Shown here piece after piece: positions 17,489 through 27,196 of a DNA stretch of 64,000 nucleotides. Numbering within the stretch: the first letter of the stretch is position 1; each line of letters opens with the position of its first letter. Below the pieces are notes generated by a model. The model was not told where the DNA came from and made no database searches. It was given only the letters and a program-made list of their open reading frames with translations. The position numbers were made by a program, and so were the translations under genes. Origin of the DNA: Candidatus Zixiibacteriota bacterium (GTDB lineage: Bacteria > Zixibacteria > MSB-5A5 > GN15 > JACZUZ01); the NCBI GenBank assembly GCA_024280835.1, contig JAJRPJ010000011.1, positions 62,001-126,000 on the forward strand. The letters run 5' to 3'.

Positions 17489-18748
17489 TCAACTCTTGTA
17501 ATCAACGCGAACACGGTCGATACGTTGGCCGTCGAGTTTGCTGACACTTAGTGTCAGCTTGTTCCACTTGAGTTCCTCGCCCACTGGCGGGACAGAACCG
17601 CAAAGGTCGTATAGTAGGCCGCCAACAGTTTCAAACTCTTCATCGTCGTAGGTTATCTCCAGACGCTCGGCAAGTTCCGCCAATGGAAGATTTGCATCAA
17701 CATCAAAGACTCCAACAGTAATCTCGCGAAAGTCAGCAATTTCGCTATCATGTTCATCTTGAATATCACCAACGATTTCTTCCAAAATGTCTTCAAGCGT
17801 CACTATCCCGGCAGTGCCGCCATACTCGTCGACCACAAATGCCAAATGAACTTTCTTAATTTTGAAAGCCGCCAACAAATCATCAATTCGCATATCCGAC
17901 GGCACCACATATGACTCACGAACATAATCTGCAATCGAGAACTTCTCCTCACTGACAGGCGGTCGTGTAAAAATATCCTTGATATACAAGACACCTTTGA
18001 TATTATCTATCGTTTCTTGATAAATAGGATAACGCGAATGACCATGTTTAGCGGCAACTTCTCTGACTTTAACAAGCGGCGTCGTAATTTCAATCGCCAC
18101 CAAATCTACACGCGGTGTCATAATCTCCTGCGCCTCAGTAGTATCAAGATGGAAAATACTCTCAATCATCTCGCGCTCATCTTCTTCGATAATCGTCCCA
18201 TGAGCGCCAACTTGACCAGCTAATGATTCAATCGCTCGCTCGACAATTTCTTCTTTGACATCCTCGCTAAGAGGTGTTGTCCGCTTCAAAATCGAACTGC
18301 GATGCAGACGGATATAGAAATGACTGAGCATGAAAGCCACGCGTAACACAGGTATCAAAGCCAAAAAACGGCTATCGACACTCTGCAAAGACCTACGTCG
18401 CGGTAGCGCCTCAAGAGCTACAAAAGCCAAGGTAACTCCCAAGAACAATGAGATAGCAAAAGCCAGCAAAGGCGCCAAAGACAGAGAGCTCGCTATTGTG
18501 GGATAGAGACTAAAGGACAAGACACTGACACTGAACAAAGTCAACCACTTAAAAAAAGTAGCGGACTGCATAATAGCGCCTGTGTCATCAGAAATTTCCT
18601 GTAAGAAAAGCTTCCGTGGATCATCATCATCAGGTATCAACGAATCAAGCTGATCAGCATCCACAAAAACCGAAGTAGCAAAAACAGATGTCAGATAACC
18701 CAAATAAATCGCGGCCATCGTCACTACTGAGAACATTACTATTAACAC
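17489..18748 (-). CDS. CorC/HlyC-family membrane protein with paired CBS domains
   Basis: A 419-residue protein, GTG start at 18748, 21 bases after the ybeY stop. The N-terminal ~135 residues hold about three hydrophobic helices (a DUF21-like membrane part). Two CBS domains follow (EIMTPRVDLVAIE... and SDMRIDDLLAAFKIKK... ending in DEYGGTAGIVTLEDILEEI), then a CorC_HlyC C-terminal domain. The family is linked to cation (Mg/Co) efflux or tolerance, with CBS domains acting as nucleotide sensors. Its place directly after ybeY is a conserved gene order, also seen in proteobacteria as the ybeY-corC pair. An in-frame ATG at 18736 is an alternative start. Confidence 0.88.
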   Translation of the reverse strand: MLIVMFSVVTMAAIYLGYLTSVFATSVFVDADQLDSLIPDDDDPRKLFLQEISDDTGAIMQSATFFKWLTLFSVSVLSFSLYPTIASSLSLAPLLAFAISLFLGVTLAFVALEALPRRRSLQSVDSRFLALIPVLRVAFMLSHFYIRLHRSSILKRTTPLSEDVKEEIVERAIESLAGQVGAHGTIIEEDEREMIESIFHLDTTEAQEIMTPRVDLVAIEITTPLVKVREVAAKHGHSRYPIYQETIDNIKGVLYIKDIFTRPPVSEEKFSIADYVRESYVVPSDMRIDDLLAAFKIKKVHLAFVVDEYGGTAGIVTLEDILEEIVGDIQDEHDSEIADFREITVGVFDVDANLPLAELAERLEITYDDEEFETVGGLLYDLCGSVPPVGEELKWNKLTLSVSKLDGQRIDRVRVDYKS

Positions 18749-18769
18749 TTTTACATTAACTCCATGACA

Positions 18770-19219
18770 TCAATTGCTCGCACTCAGCGCCAGCGTAAGA
18801 TTTGCCAAGGCGGCAAGCTCTAGCGCTTCCATCGTCTCTGCGGTCTCGTCATTGTCATGATCGTATCCGAGGACATGAAACAACCCATGACACGTCAGTC
18901 TTAACAACTCAGTCGAAAGACTGTGATGGAACTCACTAGCCTGCTCTTTCGCCCGTGGAACTGATATATATATCTCACCAATCAACCCAGAAAATTCGTT
19001 TCTCTCAAGAGTGAACGAAAGTACATCGGTAGTTTTGTCCAACTGCCGATACTGCTTGTTTAACTCACGCACTCGCTCATCGCCAGTCACTATTAAATTA
19101 ACTTCTGAGTTTGCAATGGCGCCTTCTTGCTCTCCGATTATTTCAGCCAAAGCCTCCAACTTTTTTCGCGGAAGGCGTACCTCAGAGTGGACATTATCTT
19201 TTAGGATATTCAGGCGCAA
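18770..19219 (-). CDS. ybeY: Endoribonuclease YbeY
   Basis: A 149-residue protein of the size typical for the family. The zinc-binding signature HGLFHVLGYDH is complete, with all three histidines. YbeY is a metallo-endoribonuclease involved in 16S rRNA 3'-end maturation and 70S quality control. The conserved core STELLRLTCHGLFHV precedes the metal site. It lies 10 bases after the HD hydrolase gene and 21 bases before the corC/hlyC-like gene, within the phoH-pgpH-ybeY order that is conserved widely in bacteria. Confidence 0.95.
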   Translation of the reverse strand: MRLNILKDNVHSEVRLPRKKLEALAEIIGEQEGAIANSEVNLIVTGDERVRELNKQYRQLDKTTDVLSFTLERNEFSGLIGEIYISVPRAKEQASEFHHSLSTELLRLTCHGLFHVLGYDHDNDETAETMEALELAALANLTLALSASN

Positions 19220-19229
19220 ATTATTTGCT

Positions 19230-21473
19230 CTATTTTTTGCTGGTTGTCTTTAACGACGGATAAGGCACACGCTGGTGGAAAACACCCGTGAGGATCTGAG
19301 CAAAAGCATCACGGATTTTCCCTAAGTCCGCCAATGTCAAATCACACTCCTCTAGCTCGCCTGCATGATAACGACTATCGATAATACTTTGCGCCAGCGT
19401 AACAATTCGCGCAGGCTTCGGATCCTCAAGTGTCCGACTAGCGGCTTCAACACCATCAGCGAGCATCAATATCGCCGCTTCTTTGGTTTGCGGAGTCGGG
19501 CCGGGGTAATGAAACTCTGGCTCAATGTCAACCGAAGCTCCTTGCTCTAAAGCGCGATTATAGAAGAATGACATGATCATTGTGCCGTGATGCTCTTCAA
19601 TAAAGTTCATCACCTCATCCGGCAAGTCTGCATTTTCAGCCATCTGCCGACCACGCTTAACATGTGACGCCAAAATAATAGCCGACATTGTCGGAGTGAT
19701 AGAATCATGTTTAGACTTGAGACCAACTTGGTTCTCAATAAAGTACTCTGCAATTTCCATCTTACCAATATCATGGTAATAAGCGCCCACACGAGCTAGC
19801 AGAGAATTGGCGCCGATTTCTTTGGCTGCGGCTTCTGCTAATGAGCCAACGACAATAGAGTGGTGGAACGTCCCTGGAGCTTCCAGCGCCAAGCGCTTCA
19901 ACAGTGGACGATTAAGATCTGACAATTCCAGCAAAGTGATATCTGTCGCAAAACCAAACAGCGACTCGAAGAATGGCAAAGCCGCGGCAGCGGCAATAGG
20001 GGTAATAAAAGCTCCCAAGAGAGCATCGAGCATATCATCGCTGTAATTTACGTAATCAATCGACGTCAAGTATCCCAAGACCAAAGCCAGAGCAACACCT
20101 ACCGCTCCCAAGTAGAGCATGGTGCGGAACAATTGCTTGCGTTGCCTAACTCCAGCAACTGAATAAGCGCTAAGAGAACCCGCGCAAACTGCAAACAACG
20201 TCAATGAAAAATCAAACTGATTCAGAGCTCCAAGCAACAAAGCAATAAACAATGACGAGACCACCCCTAGTCGTATATCAAACAAAATAGCAAACATAAT
20301 CGGAGCCAAAGCCACAGGATAAGCAAACATATTTAACTCATAGCGTACACAAAGCGCGATTACCAACAACTCCAAACCAACAATCAGCAAAACCGCCAAC
20401 AGTTTTGGCGAGGAGCGAAAAATATCCTCTCTAAAAACTTTCAAATACAAATATAGCAAACCAAAGATCATCGCTATCAAAGCGATATGCGAAACCAAAG
20501 GCAAATAAGCTTTCAGGAAGCTCTCCTGCTGGGCGATGTCTTTGCGAATAGACGCATATCTGCGTAACAAATCCACCTGCCGAGCTGTGACAGGTTGACC
20601 CGCTCGAATAATTAGATCGCCAACATCAGCTTGCTCTTTTATCTCTTTGATTGCCGCCAATTCCAACACTTCTCGGCGCTTCATTTCCTCAGTTGCAATT
20701 GTTAGATTCGGAACAATAAAGTGCCTGCCTACTTCGTAATGCAATTCTACATTAATCGCCGAATCACGAGCCAATGTATTGAGAGCGCTCAACAATCGAG
20801 ATCGCGCCAACTCAGGATCAAGCGCTTGAGAGATAGGTAGGAGTGTTTCTCGACGTCCCATCCGTACAACAATCGGGCGCCCAGCATACTCTTTCAATTG
20901 ATCAATTGAAGAAAGCACTCCACTAAAATAGATATTCTCATTCAGAATTGATTGCAACCTGACCACGACTGTACTCAGGGAATCGGCGTGGTAAGCTTCG
21001 CGCAATGAGGCGCTCGACATAAAGGGAAAGTCACGCGAAAGAATTTCAGCATAAACGCCAAAGTCATTGATTGAATCTAAAGTAAGACTATCGCGTAAAT
21101 CCTGCGCTTCCGAAATGAACTTGGCCAGAAACTTCCCCACTGAATCAACGACAGTCGAATCATAGTCCATAACTATCGGAGAGGCATTGCGCGCAATACG
21201 ACGTTCTTCGGCTAGCTCACCCTCAGTCTTCCGCAGAGTAATAACAATTGGCGCAATGAAGTCCTCACGGGCTCGATCTCCCTCTTGGGGAATAAAAACT
21301 GGCGAAAATAAATCACTCTGCGGATAGAAAACACCAACAGTCACAATCGCCAACGCAAACAGGACAACCCTAAAGACTTTTTCGCGCCGGCGATTACCAT
21401 GCCGATTACGACGAGTCCGAATTTTCAGCGCACGCTTAATAGCGCGACGAGATTTTGTTATCGAAGAGAACAT
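19230..21473 (-). CDS. pgpH: 7TM-HD phosphohydrolase, PgpH-like
   Basis: A 747-residue protein. It has a short cytosolic basic N-terminus, one transmembrane helix (VVLFALAIVTVGVFY), an extracytoplasmic 7TMR-HDED-type domain of ~270 residues, a cluster of about seven transmembrane helices (~330-520), and a cytosolic HD domain with FHHSIVVGSLAEAAA and YYHDIGKM. Characterised family members degrade cyclic di-AMP. No diadenylate cyclase gene is in this window, so the nucleotide is inferred from family only. It sits 40 bases after phoH and 10 before ybeY, in one operon. Confidence 0.9.
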   Translation of the reverse strand: MFSSITKSRRAIKRALKIRTRRNRHGNRRREKVFRVVLFALAIVTVGVFYPQSDLFSPVFIPQEGDRAREDFIAPIVITLRKTEGELAEERRIARNASPIVMDYDSTVVDSVGKFLAKFISEAQDLRDSLTLDSINDFGVYAEILSRDFPFMSSASLREAYHADSLSTVVVRLQSILNENIYFSGVLSSIDQLKEYAGRPIVVRMGRRETLLPISQALDPELARSRLLSALNTLARDSAINVELHYEVGRHFIVPNLTIATEEMKRREVLELAAIKEIKEQADVGDLIIRAGQPVTARQVDLLRRYASIRKDIAQQESFLKAYLPLVSHIALIAMIFGLLYLYLKVFREDIFRSSPKLLAVLLIVGLELLVIALCVRYELNMFAYPVALAPIMFAILFDIRLGVVSSLFIALLLGALNQFDFSLTLFAVCAGSLSAYSVAGVRQRKQLFRTMLYLGAVGVALALVLGYLTSIDYVNYSDDMLDALLGAFITPIAAAAALPFFESLFGFATDITLLELSDLNRPLLKRLALEAPGTFHHSIVVGSLAEAAAKEIGANSLLARVGAYYHDIGKMEIAEYFIENQVGLKSKHDSITPTMSAIILASHVKRGRQMAENADLPDEVMNFIEEHHGTMIMSFFYNRALEQGASVDIEPEFHYPGPTPQTKEAAILMLADGVEAASRTLEDPKPARIVTLAQSIIDSRYHAGELEECDLTLADLGKIRDAFAQILTGVFHQRVPYPSLKTTSKK

Positions 21474-21513
21474 AGTCTATAATTCTTGGCGCAAAAATCA
21501 CGCAACTATTCCG

Positions 21514-22581
21514 TTAGTCAGACAAGCTACTCTTATCACTACCGCTCTCACTGTCGCGGTCATAAGCCATAATAATCTGCTGAACTAAACGATGACGCAC
21601 AACATCTTTTTCGCTGAGTCGGATAAATTTCAATCCTTCGATATTACCCAAAACACGTTCAGCGCTCATCAAGCCAGAATCTTTCTTGTTGCTCAAATCA
21701 ATCTGTGTCACATCACCAGTGACAACCGCCTTGGAGTTCTCACCTAAGCGAGTAAGAAACATCTTCATTTGCGCAGTGGTTGCATTCTGCGCCTCGTCCA
21801 GCACCACAAAAGCATTGTTCAATGTTCGGCCACGCATAAAAGCCAAAGGCGCGATTTCAACAATATTGCTCTCCATCATCTTCTTAATTCGATCTGATGG
21901 CAACAAATCATTGAGAGCGTCATAAATTGGACGCAAATACGGATCAATCTTATCGCGAATATCACCTGGAAGAAAACCAAGTGACTCCCCTGCTTCAACT
22001 GCTGGTCTCACAAATATTATCCGCTTAACCGCCCCAGACTTCAAATATGAAACAGCAGCTGCAACTGCCAAAAACGTTTTCCCTGTACCCGCGGGACCAA
22101 TCGCAATAACTACATCAGACTGACTGATGGCATCCATGTACATCCGCTGTCCAATAGTCCGCGGCTTGACACCATTATCGCCAAGACTTCTCGTCCCAGA
22201 GTCACTACTGGATTGTCGCATTTGCTTGGCTGGACCTTCTCCACCGCCCTTGATAATATCAATCGCATAGCGGATATACTGCTCGGTTGAAGATTCGCCG
22301 TCATTGACACGACTAATCAAATCGAGAAACAACTCTCGTATTTGTCCGACTTCTTCAGGGCGCCCCGCGATATTTATAGATTCACCTCTGGCGGTGATAC
22401 GCGAGTCGAAGGCATCTTCAATCTGCCGCAAAAAGACATCGTGATTCCCGAAAAGCAAAGCCACATCAACCCCAACCAAAGAGACCGTTACTGTCGATTC
22501 GGAATCAGAGGCGGAGCTACGCGTATCATCGGATTGCGCTGACTGTTCTTTTGTATTCTTACTCATAGAGTTAGCTGACAA
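21514..22581 (-). CDS. phoH: PhoH-family ATPase (YbeZ type)
   Basis: A 355-residue protein with Walker A GPAGTGKT and Walker B FVVLDEAQN, followed by TTAQMKMFLTRLGENSK, the standard PhoH signature. The N-terminal ~110 residues resemble the small KH-like domain of YbeZ-type proteins (VDVALLFGNHDVFLRQIED). These are RNA-linked ATPases usually encoded next to YbeY. Short S/T/D-rich extensions flank the core at both ends. The start lies 11 bases after the aspS stop, and the operon continues with pgpH and ybeY. Confidence 0.93.
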   Translation of the reverse strand: MSANSMSKNTKEQSAQSDDTRSSASDSESTVTVSLVGVDVALLFGNHDVFLRQIEDAFDSRITARGESINIAGRPEEVGQIRELFLDLISRVNDGESSTEQYIRYAIDIIKGGGEGPAKQMRQSSSDSGTRSLGDNGVKPRTIGQRMYMDAISQSDVVIAIGPAGTGKTFLAVAAAVSYLKSGAVKRIIFVRPAVEAGESLGFLPGDIRDKIDPYLRPIYDALNDLLPSDRIKKMMESNIVEIAPLAFMRGRTLNNAFVVLDEAQNATTAQMKMFLTRLGENSKAVVTGDVTQIDLSNKKDSGLMSAERVLGNIEGLKFIRLSEKDVVRHRLVQQIIMAYDRDSESGSDKSSLSD

Positions 22582-22592
22582 AGCGATAATGA

Positions 22593-24506
22593 CTATTCGC
22601 TCTTAATCAACAATGATAACTCCTCTAATTGTTCTGGCTCCAATTCCGACGGTGAACCTTCCATCAAGGCTGTCGCTGACGCAGTCTTCGGAAACGCGAT
22701 AACTTCGCGTATAGAATCCACACCGCACATATTTGCCACTAACCTGTCCAGACCAATCGCCACCCCACCATGCGGTGGAGCTCCATATTCCAGCGCCCGT
22801 AGCAAGAATCCGAACATCCGCTCAGCGCGCTCATTCGAAATTCCGAGAATATTGAGAACCTTCTCCTGCAATCCTCGATGGTTGATACGAATTCCACCAG
22901 AGGCAATCTCACTACCATTGTAAACCAAATCATACTGATTGGCGTGAATTCGACTCCAAGGATGATCAGGGTCTGTCGGAGACAACTTTGAATTCAATCC
23001 TTCTTCAAGCAAGTGCATCTCTTCTTCAATCGGGTGCGAAACAATATTATGCATCGCATCCCAACGACCTGCGTCCTCATCATATTCAAAGAGCGGGAAG
23101 CCAGTCACCCATAAGAAACAATTACGACTCTCATCGATGAGGTCATGTTTCTTACCCAGATGCAAGCGCAATTGACCAAGAATAGCCTCTGTCTTCAAGC
23201 GTTTATCGGAGATAATCAGTAATGAATCTCCCTTTTGACAGTTCGCCAACTTACAAATCTCGTCCTTAAGCTCCTCACCAATAAACTTCAAAATCGGCGA
23301 ACGATCTGCTTCATCACCTCTCAGAACATACGCCAATCCACCTGCTTCATGACCTTTGACGAAATCCGTTAGCTCATCTAAATGCTTGCGTGAATACGAA
23401 GCCCCGCCCTTAAGCGTCAGAGCCTTGACCACTCCCCCCTTGGCAACATTATCACTAAAGACAGAGAACCCACACCCTTTGACCGCCTCAGATAGATCAA
23501 CTAACTCCATCTCAAAACGCAAATCTGGTTTATCTATTCCCCAACGATTGATAACTTCGTCATAGGAATAACGCGCAAACGGCGCCTCAAGTTCATAAGC
23601 CTTAACTTTTTTGAAAACATGTTGCAAGACAATCTCGATATTCTTAAAAACATCATCAGGCGTCACAAAAGACATCTCGACATCAATTTGCGTATGCTCT
23701 GGCTGTCTGTCCGAGCGTAAATCCTCATCGCGCAAACAACGCGCAAGCTGGAAATACTTATCAAACCCTGAAACCATCAAGATTTGCTTGAGCAATTGTG
23801 GCGACTGTGGCAACGCATAGAACTTACCAGGATGAACACGTGACGGAACCACATAGTCTCGGGCGCCTTCAGGAGTCGAACGCATCAACAGTGGTGTCTC
23901 GATTTCCAGAAAATCTAGCTCCGCAAACTTTTCACGCACAGCCATCGTCACTTCATGACGGATACGAAACAACTCCTGCATCGGTTTACGACGTAAGTCC
24001 AAAAACCGATATTCAAGGCGTAGATTCTCATTAGAAGGAGCAGTGTCTTCAACTTCAAATGGCGGTGTCTTAGAGGGATTCAGAACTTCAAATCTCTCGA
24101 CAACAACCTCAATCTCACCTGTAGCGAGCTTCTTGTTTGTCGTACCCTCTGGACGCTTCCTGACCACACCAATAACTGCGACAACATCTTCATGACGCGC
24201 CCCTGCTGCGGCGTTATGCGTCGCCTCTGGGACATCTTTGGGATTGACAGTCACTTGCGTCAGGCCATATCTGTCACGCAAATCCAAAAAGAGAACACCA
24301 CCAAGATTACGATACTCCTGAACCCAACCATTTAGACGAACAGTTGTTCCAATATGAGACGTGTTTAACTCACCAAGAGTATGTGTCCGCTTCAATTCTG
24401 CAAAATAAGTCATGGTTGTCGCGGTGGTCGTTTCGGTAGAATCCGTCTTTTTAGTCGCGGCCGATTGATTTGATTCTTTTGAATCATTTGAATAGGAAGC
24501 TGTCAT
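22593..24506 (-). CDS. aspS: Aspartyl-tRNA synthetase
   Basis: A 637-residue class II synthetase with an N-terminal OB-fold anticodon-binding domain (VRLNGWVQEYRNLGGVLFLD), motif 2 (FQLARCLRDEDLRSDRQPEH), a bacterial GAD insertion and motif 3 (GVAIGLDRLVANMCG). It charges tRNA-Asp, or also tRNA-Asn if non-discriminating, which sequence alone does not settle. ATG 24506 gives an unusual 31-residue S/T/K-rich extension before MTYFAELKRTHTLGELN, the normal family start at ATG 24413. Neither ATG has a clear ribosome binding site, so the shorter start is possible. First gene of the aspS-phoH-pgpH-ybeY-corC set. Confidence 0.95.
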   Translation of the reverse strand: MTASYSNDSKESNQSAATKKTDSTETTTATTMTYFAELKRTHTLGELNTSHIGTTVRLNGWVQEYRNLGGVLFLDLRDRYGLTQVTVNPKDVPEATHNAAAGARHEDVVAVIGVVRKRPEGTTNKKLATGEIEVVVERFEVLNPSKTPPFEVEDTAPSNENLRLEYRFLDLRRKPMQELFRIRHEVTMAVREKFAELDFLEIETPLLMRSTPEGARDYVVPSRVHPGKFYALPQSPQLLKQILMVSGFDKYFQLARCLRDEDLRSDRQPEHTQIDVEMSFVTPDDVFKNIEIVLQHVFKKVKAYELEAPFARYSYDEVINRWGIDKPDLRFEMELVDLSEAVKGCGFSVFSDNVAKGGVVKALTLKGGASYSRKHLDELTDFVKGHEAGGLAYVLRGDEADRSPILKFIGEELKDEICKLANCQKGDSLLIISDKRLKTEAILGQLRLHLGKKHDLIDESRNCFLWVTGFPLFEYDEDAGRWDAMHNIVSHPIEEEMHLLEEGLNSKLSPTDPDHPWSRIHANQYDLVYNGSEIASGGIRINHRGLQEKVLNILGISNERAERMFGFLLRALEYGAPPHGGVAIGLDRLVANMCGVDSIREVIAFPKTASATALMEGSPSELEPEQLEELSLLIKSE

Positions 24507-25190
24507 TGTCTGGCTATGCGCTCTTAATCTTTCTAGGTTGATCTTGTAACTTCACAAAAATTCTTTTTTCAGCAAAACTATTTGTCGAGACTGCTTATCG
24601 AAACTACTTGTCAGAATTGCTAATGGGAGTCTCTCATTCCATTGGAGTTATACACACTAACTCGCTATGAATCCAGCAACTCTCTCTTCTACAGTATCGG
24701 CGGATTCTATTCTCTTGCTCACCATTCTGGCCGATCTGAGAGTAAGCTAATCTCCTACTAATGCTACCCGATAGTGGCCAACTTTTCAATGGACGACAAG
24801 AAAACTTTCAGGCCCTCAGAACCACCAATCAACGGCCGAAAATACTACTCCTCAGCCCCAGCATTGTCAACTATCAGCCCGCTCCAGTCAAGACCAAAGC
24901 CGAGAATCGCAACCAGCCAGAACGTTTTCTGCTTTTAGGCTAGCCTATATGGCCCCTTTATAGCCAATGGATAGTTATTGGGTTGACATTCAACAAGATA
25001 TGACAATATTGTTGTTGCTGAGGCCATCAAGCCCAACTTTTCTTGTTTTGGTCTTCAGATTTGGTAAGAACCGTACATGGAGCCGTCCATTTCAAAGAAG
25101 AACCGACGGCTAACAATACAGACAAGTAACCGTCAGACAAGAAGTTACCATACAACAAAAGCGCCGAAAAACCAGATTGAGAACAAACTA
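24507..25190. other. Divergent intergenic region
   Basis: Between aspS (leftward) and the EIIA-like gene (rightward); promoters for both should lie here. A plausible rightward promoter is annotated separately at 24983. Short frames in this stretch lack ribosome binding sites. If the EIIA-like gene starts at ATG 25077 instead of 25191, this region ends at 25076. Confidence 0.45.
24983..25012 (+). promoter_or_regulatory. Possible sigma-70 promoter for the EIIA-like gene
   Basis: A perfect -35 box TTGACA at 24983-24988 is followed after 18 bases by TATTGT at 25007-25012, a 4/6 match to the -10 box. It points towards the EIIA-like gene ~180 bases downstream. The -10 match is weak, so this is tentative. 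Confidence 0.4.
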
Positions 25191-25697
25191 ATGGGATTAA
25201 ATATCGCTCGCTTCATGTCTGAAGAGATGATAAAACTAGAGATGGAAACCATTGTACCCGAATTTGTAGAGGGTTCAAGTGTCGAAAAGTGGCGCCTAAA
25301 AAGCAAAGAAATGATTATCGGCGAATTGGTAGACATTCTCGAACAATCTGGCCGAATTGGTAACCGCTCCAAATTTCTCACAGATTTCATAAATCGCGAA
25401 AGAAAAGCCACAACCGCGATAGGCTATGGCATAGCCATCCCACATATCCGCTCCATGCAAGCCAAATCGTTCATGATTGGCTTTGGGCGGAGCTCCTCTG
25501 GATATGATTTTGGCGCTTTAGATCAGGACCCCACCAAACTGTTCTTTGTCATGGCCGCTCCACCCTACGATGACATGCAATATCTGAGAGTTTTCAAAGC
25601 TCTGGCCGAAATTCTTCGCTACGAAACCTTTCGCCAAGAATTATCCGAAGCCACAACACCCTATGAAATCATCCGCGCTATAGAGTCCATGGGCTAA
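25191..25697 (+). CDS. Orphan PTS EIIA-like protein (fructose/nitrogen type)
   Basis: About 168 residues from ATG 25191 (ARFMSEEMIKLEM); ATG 25077 would add 38 residues of basic, low-complexity sequence not typical of the family. The fold is PTS EIIA type 2: DILEQSGRIGNRSKFLTDF, then AIGYGIAIPHIRS with the phosphorylatable histidine in the IPH motif. In PTS chains this His takes phosphate from HPr, and stand-alone versions (PtsN-like) act as regulators. No EIIB, EIIC, HPr or EI gene is in the window, so a regulatory role is more likely than sugar uptake. A membrane protein gene follows 19 bases later. Confidence 0.82.
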   Translation: MGLNIARFMSEEMIKLEMETIVPEFVEGSSVEKWRLKSKEMIIGELVDILEQSGRIGNRSKFLTDFINRERKATTAIGYGIAIPHIRSMQAKSFMIGFGRSSSGYDFGALDQDPTKLFFVMAAPPYDDMQYLRVFKALAEILRYETFRQELSEATTPYEIIRAIESMG

Positions 25698-25716
25698 GCT
25701 CCACAGCTAGGAATTT

Positions 25717-26640
25717 ATGGAAACTTCAAGTATACCCAACGCGGCCCCACAGGCGCTTCGCACTGGTAAGCCTCGTTCATTTTGGATGATAATCGGCCTT
25801 TCGGTTATCACCTGCGGAATATATTACATCGTCTACAAATTTATGGTCGCCTCAGAATTGAAGAAGGCAACCTTTTGGGGCGAGGACGAATCCTTCAAAC
25901 CCTCAACCTTCATGATTCTCTTCGGAGCCTATGTCGTATTGAGCTATGTCTTACCGATGGTCTTTGGAATTGCAGTCTCGATGAAAGTGTTCATCTCAAT
26001 GCTTTCCAACTCTGGAAACTTTGACCCAAGCAATTTCGCCCTACAGAACACGTACCAACTAGGATTAAGCATTTTCACGATAATGGCCAGCGCTGTCGGG
26101 TACTATGTCGCATACTATTTCTTCAAACTAAACGATATTGCTGCGGCTAAAGTCGGCGCCAAGCCGCTCAGTATTAGACCAGTGTTCATCGCCTACAGTA
26201 TTTTCTTCGCCGTCATGTTGCTAAACTCGCTAATGGAAATCGCCGTTGTCGTCCTAGACTTAAACACGAAGATGGCTAACAGTATGAACGATATCGAAAA
26301 TCTCAGCCTCTCGACACTCGGCCCCATCCTTATGGTGGTGGTAATGGGGCTGGGCATGAGCTTTCTTATGCTAGTTTCGCTACTCTACTTCCTCTGGAAA
26401 CAAACCGAATTAGTTAATCATGTTTGGGAAGCTGGATATTTCACAACCCCTCTCAATAATTTCGCCTACAATACTCAGCCGAGCGGCCCGATCTCCTATC
26501 CAGCTACTCCAACTATTCCTCAACAGACTCAACCACTTCAACCGCCTCCAACTCAGGCGCCACCCGCGCCTCCTAGCGGCCCCGTCGAGCCTGAACAAAA
26601 CGACCTACCAAAAGCGCCGCCAGAAAACCCAGTTTCATAA
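25717..26640 (+). CDS. DUF4234-like membrane protein with proline-rich tail
   Basis: A 307-residue protein with a good AGGA ribosome binding site. It begins with a segment typical of DUF4234 proteins (SFWMIIGLSVITCGIYYIVY), followed by about four further hydrophobic helices up to residue ~230. The last ~60 residues are a P/Q/T-rich cytosolic-looking tail (PPPTQAPPAPPSGPVEPEQ). Function of the family is unknown. It probably shares a transcript with the EIIA-like gene just upstream. Confidence 0.75.
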   Translation: METSSIPNAAPQALRTGKPRSFWMIIGLSVITCGIYYIVYKFMVASELKKATFWGEDESFKPSTFMILFGAYVVLSYVLPMVFGIAVSMKVFISMLSNSGNFDPSNFALQNTYQLGLSIFTIMASAVGYYVAYYFFKLNDIAAAKVGAKPLSIRPVFIAYSIFFAVMLLNSLMEIAVVVLDLNTKMANSMNDIENLSLSTLGPILMVVVMGLGMSFLMLVSLLYFLWKQTELVNHVWEAGYFTTPLNNFAYNTQPSGPISYPATPTIPQQTQPLQPPPTQAPPAPPSGPVEPEQNDLPKAPPENPVS

Positions 26641-26739
26641 AAAACTTCATAGGGCAGCTTCATATGACACCGCCAGAAGTTTTCACTGTCGCGATACGCA
26701 TTGAAAACAGCCTGACAAATGTCTTAGAAGATATTTTTT

Positions 26740-26748
26740 TGCTATAAT
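26740..26748 (+). promoter_or_regulatory. Extended -10 promoter upstream of tRNA-Ala
   Basis: The sequence TGCTATAAT contains a perfect TATAAT with the TGn extension that makes a -35 box dispensable. It follows a T7 tract. The element lies about 185 bases upstream of tRNA-Ala and could drive it and perhaps the SRP RNA. The 26755-26930 stretch it would transcribe has a short TGGAG/CTCCA hairpin but no gene. Confidence 0.55.
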
Positions 26749-26932
26749 ATCAAGTCACGTCTCTTCTGGGGTTGCATTTTTGGTAAATATGTATTTATTG
26801 CGCGGCGTGAGCATGGAGATTTCTGCTCCAGAGTTTCTGATAGAGTAGCTTATGGTAGAGCCTTCGATATGATCTATCGTCACAGAAAACAGGCTTACTT
26901 TTGGAAAGGCCGTTTGGGAAGTCCATAACTTG

Positions 26933-27005
26933 GGGCCTGTAGCTCAGTTGGTAGAGTGCTGCGTTCGCAATGCAGAGGTCACCGGTTCGATCCCGGTCAG
27001 GTCCA
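26933..27005 (+). tRNA. tRNA-Ala, anticodon CGC
   Basis: A complete cloverleaf can be drawn. The acceptor arm is GGGCCTG paired with CAGGTCC (one G-U), the D arm GCTC/GAGT, the anticodon stem CTGCG/TGCAG with loop TTCGCAA, so the anticodon is CGC (codon GCG), and the T arm ACCGG/CCGGT with loop TTCGATC. The discriminator base is A. CCA is not encoded, so it must be added after transcription. Confidence 0.96.
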
Positions 27006-27081
27006 CTTTAAGATTTGGTGATTGCAATAAGTAGTGTTGTTTTAGTGAATAGTTAGTTTTTTGCAGCTTGAATGAAAAATT

Positions 27082-27196
27082 AGATCAGCGGTTGGGCCCT
27101 GTGCGAGTCTGACCTACCGAACCCCGTCAGGCCTGGAAGGGAGCAGCGGAAGGTAAGGTTACGAACTGTGTTGCAGATCAGTCTGGCCGCTGATCT
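27082..27196 (+). ncRNA. ffs: Signal recognition particle RNA, small bacterial type
   Basis: It contains the hallmark domain IV core GTCAGGCCTGGAAGG followed by GAGCAGC, with the GGAA tetraloop and the asymmetric loop that binds Ffh. The ends pair as AGATCAGCGG with CCGCTGATCT, closing a ~115-nt rod. An A and then seven Ts (27198-27204) follow directly, so the closing stem doubles as an intrinsic terminator. It lies 76 bases after tRNA-Ala and upstream of dnaX, a gene order seen in many bacteria. Confidence 0.95.
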
